Part shown: positions 58,304 to 63,484 of the stretch, one piece after another
How the letters are laid out: every line of letters begins with the position of its first letter
How positions within the stretch are numbered: the first letter of the stretch is position 1
IMG/VR virus record: IMGVR_UViG_3300042291_000207
Span: 1-63,484 of that record
Reading direction: 5' to 3' (one strand)
DNA: 63,484 nucleotides
DNA from: a virus
Notes under the pieces: generated by a model
Seen by the model: only the letters and a program-made list of their open reading frames with translations
What the model was told of the DNA's origin: nothing
Databases searched by the model: none
Program-made: the position numbers and the translations under genes

Positions 58304-59166
58304 AAATAATAAACGCAACTTATGGGGGTGTTGATTGTACAAGTATTTTACAATCTAAAGTTAAAAACAATGCGTTAATCATTAGAGCAACCAATGATAT
58401 TATTGGTGATCCTTCTCCAGGAAACGTTAAAGAACTTATTGTAGACATGGAGATAGATGGTAACACCTTTACACATAGCGTAAAAGAACATCAATTGTTT
58501 GTCTATCCTAAAACTAAAAAAGATAGATTAGGCATATTTTATTCTAACAATGATACACCTGTTATCTATCCTGCTATCAGAGCATCTTTAGCATCTATTC
58601 AAAAAGCTGCAGAAGAAAAAGCAGATATATATACATGTATGTGGTATCATGAGCCTTCTAATCCTTTTACAGAATATATAGCTTGGACAAAAACATCTTC
58701 TCATTTGAATCAATTGTTGCAAGTTATGCAACTGTTATACAACGCTAGACAAGTTAATAACTATACGTATGTATCTTTCTTAGAACATGATGTATTATAT
58801 CCAGAAGGATACTTTGATTATCCTGAGTTTGGTGCAGGTGAAGTTTGGACTAACATGAACTATATGGGAATTAATAAAGACGGTTACCAACCACAAGGTG
58901 CCAAGCATGAACCTTTCCACCAAATGACTATGAGATTTGATGATGCAATAAAGCATTGCGAATCTATTTTTGAGAATGCATTAATAACTAACAGTGGATT
59001 AATGGAACAACAAAATAATAGACATCAATGGGAGTGTGTAAATCCTGCTATTCACATCAATCATGGTTATCACTTTACATCTCATAATAGCATCTATCTT
59101 AAAGAAGGAATCTATCAAGACCATCCGTATTGGGGAAGTTTTGAAAAATGGAAACATTTGTTCTAA
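58300..59166 (+). CDS. Glycosyltransferase-like protein
   Basis: 288 aa. IINATYGGVDCTSILQSKVK and GDPSPGNVKELIVDMEIDG, then SFLEHDVLYPEG with an E-H-D (162-164) in the DxD position. The C-terminal part is rich in His and aromatic residues. Probably a sugar transferase acting with the next gene. Start overlaps the previous stop (ATGA). Confidence 0.65.
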   Translation: MKIINATYGGVDCTSILQSKVKNNALIIRATNDIIGDPSPGNVKELIVDMEIDGNTFTHSVKEHQLFVYPKTKKDRLGIFYSNNDTPVIYPAIRASLASIQKAAEEKADIYTCMWYHEPSNPFTEYIAWTKTSSHLNQLLQVMQLLYNARQVNNYTYVSFLEHDVLYPEGYFDYPEFGAGEVWTNMNYMGINKDGYQPQGAKHEPFHQMTMRFDDAIKHCESIFENALITNSGLMEQQNNRHQWECVNPAIHINHGYHFTSHNSIYLKEGIYQDHPYWGSFEKWKHLF

Positions 59167-59804
59167 TGAAAGTATTAGTATTTACATCCTCTTACAACAG
59201 ACCTTACATGTTAAGACAGTGTATTCTTAGTGTAAAGAACCAGAGTGTTAAAAAAATTAAACACAGCGTAAACATTACATCAGAGATGCCATTAGATGCA
59301 CTGTTATTAATAAATGATTTAGATGACATTACTATATCTATTACAGAAAATAATCATACCCATTTTAATAACATAGCAGCTATTAAAGCTGTTGAGAACT
59401 ACGAGGACTATGATTTGTTTATTAAGATGGACGATGATGATATATACAAATCAGATTATGTAAAGAACATAATTGCTTTCTTTAAAACTAATCCTGATGT
59501 AGATATAGTGTCTTCAGAAATTAAGTTCCAACTTAATGGTACAGAAGTGTATAGTGTAGACGCTAAAGATTTAGGAGGTAACATAGATGTAGAATACAAA
59601 ATGCCTATGACATATGCTTTTAATAAGAAAGCCCTTGATGCTATTATCAATCTAGAGAAGAAAGATATTTTTGGATTTGATGATATGACATGGAGGATTA
59701 TCTGGAAAGCTTATAAATTAAAACATGCAGTTGTAAACAACTCACAAGAAGTTATATGGCACATACATGGAAAGAATGTATCTACAGCAAGCTTCTTAAA
59801 ATAA
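59166..59804 (+). CDS. GT2-family glycosyltransferase
   Basis: 212 aa from the ATG at 59166, sharing a base with the stop before it. VLVFTSSYNRPYMLRQCILS is the typical GT2 start, and LFIKMDDDDIY (89-92, DDDD) is the metal/nucleotide site. The end has MTWRIIWKAYKLKHAVVN. Last gene of the plus-strand operon, before a converging terminator. Confidence 0.8.
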   Translation: MKVLVFTSSYNRPYMLRQCILSVKNQSVKKIKHSVNITSEMPLDALLLINDLDDITISITENNHTHFNNIAAIKAVENYEDYDLFIKMDDDDIYKSDYVKNIIAFFKTNPDVDIVSSEIKFQLNGTEVYSVDAKDLGGNIDVEYKMPMTYAFNKKALDAIINLEKKDIFGFDDMTWRIIWKAYKLKHAVVNNSQEVIWHIHGKNVSTASFLK

Positions 59805-59831
59805 GAACTCCCTTTTGTTTTTTGCTCATAA

Positions 59832-59861
59832 AAAAAGCCCTCCATTTCTGGGGGGCTTTTT
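59832..59861. terminator. Bidirectional terminator between converging operons
   Basis: AAAAAGCCCTCCA/TGGGGGGCTTTTT, 13 bp, loop of 4, with A/T tracts on both sides, so it can stop both the plus-strand operon and the minus-strand cluster. Confidence 0.9.
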
Positions 59862-59862
59862 A

Positions 59863-60003
59863 TTATTTTGATAATTTCTTACCAGTCATAGGAGCCATAG
59901 GGCTCTTACCTTTGTTTCTAGTATTATCTGATTCCCTCATATAAGGCTTATTAGGCTTAGGGTTCTTAACCTTAGGAGCTAAACGTGGTTTACCTGATTT
60001 CAT
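59863..60003 (-). CDS. Small basic protein
   Basis: 46 aa: KSGKPRLAPKVKNPKPNKPY, then GKSPMAPMTGKKLSK. Lys/Pro-rich and unstructured; shares bases with the stop of the gene before. Member of the basic cluster, ending two bases before the bidirectional terminator. Confidence 0.55.
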   Translation of the reverse strand: MKSGKPRLAPKVKNPKPNKPYMRESDNTRNKGKSPMAPMTGKKLSK

Positions 60004-60554
60004 TAGCAACCATATTTACATTTGCTCATAGACTTACCCATCTTAGCTTTACCACTGTAGTTCTTACCAGGTTGTCTACCATAACTACCAAGTTGCATAG
60101 ATACAGTTTTACCAGACTTAGCAGCAGGGGCTTTTTTAGCAGCTCTAGCAGCTTTACGTTCTGCTCTAGCTTCTTGACGCTCTTCTTTAGTTTTACCACC
60201 AGTTAAGACATTTTTGATAGCTTGACCAGCTTTTTGAAGAGGACTAGGTCCACCTTGGAAATATCTTTGTCTTTGAGCACCAGTCATGTTTGATACACAT
60301 CCGCCTCTTTGAGCTTTCTTAATAGTTTTACCAGCTTTAGCCTCAGGAGCAGATTTAGCAGCTTTTTTAGCAGCTCTTTTTTCAACTCTTTCTTCTTTGC
60401 GTTCTGCTCTTGCATTTTCACGCATTTGCTTGTTACCAGCTCTTCTTAATTGACCTTCAGTACCACCTCTAAAGAAATTAGTTCTCTCTTGAGAAGACAT
60501 GTTTGATACACAACCACCCCTTTGGGCTTTTTTAACCTTTTTAACAGTTGCCAT
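60003..60554 (-). CDS. Basic protein with duplicated KKAQRGGCVSNM unit
   Basis: 183 aa, rich in Lys, Arg, Ala and Gly. The 12-residue unit KKAQRGGCVSNM occurs at 8-19 and 79-90, and related AKAGK and AKSGK motifs at about 73-77 and 150. C-terminus ends in Cys. Charge suggests DNA compaction or an internal, packaged protein. The duplication suggests unequal exchange. Two more KKAQxG proteins lie in the cluster. Confidence 0.65.
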   Translation of the reverse strand: MATVKKVKKAQRGGCVSNMSSQERTNFFRGGTEGQLRRAGNKQMRENARAERKEERVEKRAAKKAAKSAPEAKAGKTIKKAQRGGCVSNMTGAQRQRYFQGGPSPLQKAGQAIKNVLTGGKTKEERQEARAERKAARAAKKAPAAKSGKTVSMQLGSYGRQPGKNYSGKAKMGKSMSKCKYGC

Positions 60555-60566
60555 TTTTATAAGTTT

Positions 60567-61067
60567 TTATTTTTTAACAATTTTTTTACTAACTTTACCA
60601 CCAGCTTTTTTCTTTGGTGTTGCACCTTTAGCATTTATGATTGATTTTACAATCTTTCTGCCATATTTTTTAGGTTTTGCAGGATAATCTTTATATACAC
60701 CTGATTCTAATCCTTCTAAATACCTACCAGTACCTTTGAATGTTTTCTTACCACCAGCATAGCCAGTGGTATCAACAGCTAGTCTTCTTTTTGGATAACG
60801 AACACCTTTAGTTTCATAAACTAATGAGTCACCAGACTGAGCTTTTTTTGCTCTTGCAGCTTTTGCACGCTCTCTTAATGGTATAGACATTTTGCTTGGT
60901 GGCTTAACTGAACTTGGTTTAACTGAACGTAAAGCTCTTTTTTGTACACGAGCAGCTACTCTTTCAGCCCTTTCAGGGTCTTTCTTTTCTATTCTGTGTA
61001 TTCTGTCATCTTGTGATTTTCTTTTAACAAGATGATCACCAAGTTGTGCTTTTTTTACCTTTGCCAT
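60567..61067 (-). CDS. Basic protein with KKAQxG motifs
   Basis: 166 aa from the ATG at 61067; an upstream start at 61118 lies within the preceding gene. KKAQLG at 5-10 and KKAQSG at 74-79. Residues 25-48 (RIEKKDPERAERVAARVQKR) match a segment of the 248-aa paralogue (RIAEKNPDRADKVSDRMKER). The remainder is basic with GGK repeats. Likely virion-internal or DNA-binding; function unknown. Confidence 0.6.
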   Translation of the reverse strand: MAKVKKAQLGDHLVKRKSQDDRIHRIEKKDPERAERVAARVQKRALRSVKPSSVKPPSKMSIPLRERAKAARAKKAQSGDSLVYETKGVRYPKRRLAVDTTGYAGGKKTFKGTGRYLEGLESGVYKDYPAKPKKYGRKIVKSIINAKGATPKKKAGGKVSKKIVKK

Positions 61068-61068
61068 T

Positions 61069-61509
61069 TTAACAGTTCCATTTACGAAGTGATTTATTAA
61101 TTCTGCTGTTAGGGTCATTAGCCGTTTTAGCAGACGTGAGTTTCTTTTTCATACCTGACATTCTAGAACAGAAAGACTTACGTCTACTTGCTGCTTTAGA
61201 ACCAGCTTTGAGTTTTGAAGGTTTAGTAGTAACAGCTGTCTTCAGCTTACTACCTGGATTAGCTTTTCTATAAGAAGCTACACCCTTAGCGTTTAAACCA
61301 CCTTCAGGATTCTTACCTTCTTTTCTTTGCCATGCTGGGCTAACCTTACCACCGTCCTTTAATGTAGAGCCTTTAAACTCTCCCTTCTTTTTAACAAGAG
61401 GACCATTAGGAACAGGAGTGATTTTACCACCAGTTCTAAGAACTCCCTTACCAACATAGGCTTCAGCCTTTTGTGGGTTATATACCTTTGTTTTAGGAAT
61501 TCTAGCCAT
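61069..61509 (-). CDS. Conserved basic phage protein (DUF6321-like)
   Basis: 146 aa. The core WQRKEGKNPEGGLNAKGVAS, then RRKSFCSRMSGMKKKLTSAK and NDPNSRINKSLRKWNC match a family I recall as DUF6321, widespread in phages and some giant viruses. Basic and Gly-rich N-terminus (GGKITPVPNG). No KKAQxG motif. Function unknown, possibly DNA-binding in the virion. Confidence 0.7.
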   Translation of the reverse strand: MARIPKTKVYNPQKAEAYVGKGVLRTGGKITPVPNGPLVKKKGEFKGSTLKDGGKVSPAWQRKEGKNPEGGLNAKGVASYRKANPGSKLKTAVTTKPSKLKAGSKAASRRKSFCSRMSGMKKKLTSAKTANDPNSRINKSLRKWNC

Positions 61510-61510
61510 G

Positions 61511-61672
61511 TTATTTACCTTTACGCTTTGCAGCTATCTTCTTAAATGTTTTAGCAAGAGCTTTAGCCCTACCTGTACAACCAGGTTTTGTGATAGGAGT
61601 GCATTTGCCTTCTGTACCTCTAGCCTTAATAGACTTAGTTACTTTCTGCATCCACTTTTTATCTGTAGCCAT
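61511..61672 (-). CDS. Small basic protein
   Basis: 53 aa: TDKKWMQKVTKSIKARGTEG, with CTPITKPGC and a basic helical tail. Shares a base with the stop of the gene before it and starts 1 base before the next. Part of the basic cluster; similar short proteins occur in other Bacteroidota phages. Confidence 0.6.
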   Translation of the reverse strand: MATDKKWMQKVTKSIKARGTEGKCTPITKPGCTGRAKALAKTFKKIAAKRKGK

Positions 61673-62418
61673 TATTTTTTCTTTTTCATTTTACCACCCA
61701 TCTTCATCTTTGTAGCACCTAACTGTTTGTCCTTCTTAAGACTTACAGAGGTTTTAACGTTACGAGGAGGTAAGTTCATTTCTTGAACCTTAGTCCAAGC
61801 ACCTTTAGGATCAACAGGTCCTACACGCTTATTAGAAGCAGTTAATCCAGCCTGAGCTTTCTTAATCTTTCCACCAAGTTTCATACCACCAACTTTATTA
61901 ACAGAAGATTTTCTTGGTTTTTCTAAACTCTTCATCATCATTTCTCTCCTTCTAGCAGCATCACTGTCCTTACTCATAGAACGAATAGATAATCTATCTC
62001 TTCTAGATCTATCAAATAAATCACCTTCTATTCCTCCTGCCATACCAGTTCTTCCTTTAGGTGTAAGAACAGGTGGTTTTTGAACTTGTGTTGTATCACC
62101 ATCTTGAGCCTTCTTAACTTTAGCACCCTTCTTAGCAATAACACCACGTCCTTTAAGGATGTCAGCCTTAGTAATCTTACCATCCTTGTTTAAGTCTGGG
62201 AATGATTTACCATCTTTAGCTTTAGGTAGCATGTTGGAAGCTCTAGAGCCACTGCTCTGAGCAACTCTTTTACCACGTTCTAAACGTGTAGCTCTTTCCT
62301 TCATGCGATCAGATACTTTATCAGCTCTGTCAGGATTTTTTTCTGCTATTCTACCAAGTCTTTTGTATTGTCCTCTTCTAAGTTTAATACCAGATTGGGC
62401 TTTTTTAACTTTTGTCAT
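61672..62418 (-). CDS. KKAQxG protein with EF-hand-like loop
   Basis: 248 aa, very basic. KKAQSG (5-10), KKAQDG (102-107) and KKAQAG (186-191). Residues 75-86 DLNKDGKITKAD fit the 12-residue EF-hand/dockerin calcium loop (D, N, D, G, I, D at 1, 3, 5, 6, 8, 12). The 20-48 segment matches the 166-aa paralogue. Ends in a Lys-rich tail. A packaged or structural protein that is calcium-sensitive is a reasonable hypothesis, not proven. Confidence 0.6.
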   Translation of the reverse strand: MTKVKKAQSGIKLRRGQYKRLGRIAEKNPDRADKVSDRMKERATRLERGKRVAQSSGSRASNMLPKAKDGKSFPDLNKDGKITKADILKGRGVIAKKGAKVKKAQDGDTTQVQKPPVLTPKGRTGMAGGIEGDLFDRSRRDRLSIRSMSKDSDAARRREMMMKSLEKPRKSSVNKVGGMKLGGKIKKAQAGLTASNKRVGPVDPKGAWTKVQEMNLPPRNVKTSVSLKKDKQLGATKMKMGGKMKKKK

Positions 62419-62423
62419 CTTAT

Positions 62424-62504
62424 TTATATATTAGATTGTTCTAGACATTTAGGACATTGTCCTTCCTCAAGAGCTATTTCATGTATGGAGCAATGATCGT
62501 TCAT
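62424..62504 (-). CDS. Zinc-ribbon-like microprotein
   Basis: 26 aa: DHCSIHEIALEEGQCPKCLE has His/Cys and CPKC, enough for one zinc site. Its start overlaps the stop of the 49-aa gene. Too short to be sure. Confidence 0.4.
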   Translation of the reverse strand: MNDHCSIHEIALEEGQCPKCLEQSNI

Positions 62505-62653
62505 TACTTCTTACTCTTAGCCTTGATTTTCTTTTCCTGCTTAAGCATAGCAGCTGTAGGTTTCTTACCTGAGCCTTTAGCAGCACGAATGTTATCCCAC
62601 AACCCACGTTGTGAAACAGAACCATCCTTGCGTTTAATCATTTCTTTTGCCAT
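62504..62653 (-). CDS. Small basic protein
   Basis: 49 aa: IKRKDGSVSQRGLWDNIRAA, then a Lys-rich helix (EKKIKAKSKK). Start/stop overlaps its neighbour. Probably DNA- or RNA-binding by charge. Confidence 0.55.
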   Translation of the reverse strand: MAKEMIKRKDGSVSQRGLWDNIRAAKGSGKKPTAAMLKQEKKIKAKSKK

Positions 62654-62656
62654 AAC

Positions 62657-62950
62657 TTATTGATTTTCAGCTTCTTTAATAACACCAGCTTCTACTGATC
62701 TAGCTAAAACTTGCTCAACCGTATTGTTAGCTCTGTTAGCTAAAAGGATACGAGCAGCTTCTTCTGTAGCTAATTGTGCACGTAGTGAGTTAAGGATTAC
62801 ACCAAACTCAGCACCGTTGATAACAAAGATATCATCTGTATTCCAGGTGTATTTCTTGTTAGGATCGTACTTAATGGGCTCTTGAACAGGTTCTTGAATA
62901 TTTACTTCTTCTTGACCTGGAGTTACTTCTTGTACTAATTCTTCTGACAT
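62657..62950 (-). CDS. Conserved small acidic protein, first of the basic cluster
   Basis: 97 aa. Acidic disordered start (EELVQEVTPGQEEVNIQEPV), then KYTWNTDDIFVINGAEFGVI and a helical end (EEAARILLANRANNTVEQVL). Follows a good promoter. Resembles a small phage protein I have seen in related genomes; function unknown. Confidence 0.6.
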   Translation of the reverse strand: MSEELVQEVTPGQEEVNIQEPVQEPIKYDPNKKYTWNTDDIFVINGAEFGVILNSLRAQLATEEAARILLANRANNTVEQVLARSVEAGVIKEAENQ

Positions 62951-62975
62951 ATTATATATTTTTTGGTTTTACGAA

Positions 62976-63007
62976 CAAAGATATGTATTTCTACAATATC
63001 TACCAAA
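62976..63007 (-). promoter_or_regulatory. Promoter of the basic-protein cluster
   Basis: On the minus strand TTTG (63007-63004), 20 bases, TATCTTTG (62983-62976). Full Bacteroidota match; the first start is 26 bases on. Confidence 0.75.
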
Positions 63008-63016
63008 TTTATTTTA

Positions 63017-63484
63017 CTATCTGAACACCTTCTTTTCCTTCCAAGCTTGATCGTAGTGTATATTCTTATGTGCACCATCATAAACAAGTCCAAAATGGTT
63101 TGATAACTTAGTTAAAAAGACATTTTTAGCATCTTTATCACATACAAATCCACCTGAATATCTATGTTGTAAGATTCTAGATCCGTTATAATCCCCTAAA
63201 GATATTTCCTTACTACGAGGATTAAGATTGTATCCTTTATGTAGGAACGCTTGACCTAACACTGTAGGACCTGTAACATCTAATGAACTAATGCCATGAT
63301 TATTAGTCCTAATATTTTTAGCACTTATGTCAATAGCTTTTGCAATTATTTCATCTCCTGGTTTAGCACACATTACAGCATTATATAAGAAAGACTTATT
63401 AGAAGGATCATCTCTAACAAACACTCGATCAACCCCTTCTGTAAGTTCATCATACGATACTAGAGGAATCTGTGAGAAATCACC
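63017..63484 (-). CDS. GT32/OCH1-like glycosyltransferase, C-terminal part (5' end outside)
   Basis: About 155 residues are visible and the frame stays open to the window edge, so the N-terminus and true start are missing; an internal GTG at 63424 is not the start. FLYNAVMCAKPGDEIIAKAI, NNHGISSLDVTGPTVLGQAF and the C-terminal HKNIHYDQAWKEK fit the last part of GT32/capsular-polysaccharide transferases, which follow the DxD motif. Probably transfers a hexose. A fourth glycosyltransferase-like gene of the window, read against the other three. Confidence 0.7.
   Translation of the reverse strand, partial: GDFSQIPLVSYDELTEGVDRVFVRDDPSNKSFLYNAVMCAKPGDEIIAKAIDISAKNIRTNNHGISSLDVTGPTVLGQAFLHKGYNLNPRSKEISLGDYNGSRILQHRYSGGFVCDKDAKNVFLTKLSNHFGLVYDGAHKNIHYDQAWKEKKVFR

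Noticed and set aside
1-63484. Alternative genetic code (TAG or TGA reassigned)
   Set aside because: TAA, TAG and TGA all end convincing genes, and ATGA stop/start overlaps are frequent.
1-63484. Integrase or other lysogeny genes
   Set aside because: No tyrosine or serine recombinase motif seen; the HNH genes are not integrases.

Overview
The window looks like part of a lytic, tailed dsDNA phage of a Bacteroidota host, most likely a member or relative of the crAss-like phages (Crassvirales). The gene set fits: large terminase, portal with a Gln-rich tail, major capsid protein, several connector/ring-type proteins, an IHF/HU-like protein, family B DNA polymerase, DnaB-like and SF2 helicases, DnaG-like primase, SSB-like protein, UDG-fold protein, PD-(D/E)XK nuclease and dUTPase. 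The DNA is AT-rich. Starts follow A-rich leaders (such as aaacaaaataac) rather than Shine-Dalgarno boxes, and several promoters match the Bacteroidota pattern TTTG-N19/20-TAnnTTTG. No integrase, tRNA, CRISPR array or lysis cassette was seen. TAA, TAG and TGA all end convincing genes, so the standard code applies. Family names come from recalled motifs, not from database searches.

Layout. (1) 1-25,400, minus strand, read right to left: a virion operon from a promoter at 25.39-25.42 kb. Order: winged-helix protein, IHF-like protein, small proteins, terminase, portal, SPFH protein, acidic scaffold-like protein, major capsid protein, ring/connector proteins, Thr-rich fibre proteins, tail-collar fibre, DUF1566 fibre, metallophosphoesterase, more connector proteins, and a very large tail protein that runs off the left edge. 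(2) 25.4-26.5 kb: the strand switch, with inverted repeats, three iteron-like repeats and an unusually perfect sigma70-type promoter. (3) 26.5-32.7 kb, plus strand: small, often individually terminated genes (membrane, lipoprotein, acidic and microproteins), probably early, plus a gene-free, hairpin-rich segment at 27.35-27.74 kb. (4) 32.7-59.8 kb, plus strand: replication, recombination and nucleotide metabolism (PolB, DnaB, SF2 helicase, AAA ATPase, SSB, primase, UDG-like, rIIA/rIIB-like pair, HNH, PD-(D/E)XK, class II RNR, RecA, dUTPase), then a GroES-like co-chaperonin and three glycosyltransferase-like genes. (5) 59.86-63.48 kb, minus strand: a converging cluster of small, very basic proteins sharing a repeated KKAQxG motif, and a glycosyltransferase (GT32/OCH1-like) cut by the right edge.

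How it works together. The replisome seems able to use the host sliding clamp: PolB ends in QLSLF and a second replication-region protein ends in QLSIF, both matching the bacterial clamp-binding pentapeptide. A B12-dependent ribonucleotide reductase and a dUTPase supply and clean the dNTP pool. Thr-rich virion proteins coexist with four glycosyltransferase-like genes, which suggests glycosylated virions or host-surface modification; this is inference. The least explained parts are the KKAQxG family, the rIIA/rIIB-like pair with its DnaJ-type zinc motif and long nested hairpin, the structured segment at 27.4 kb, and terminator hairpins whose loops carry a promoter -7 motif.
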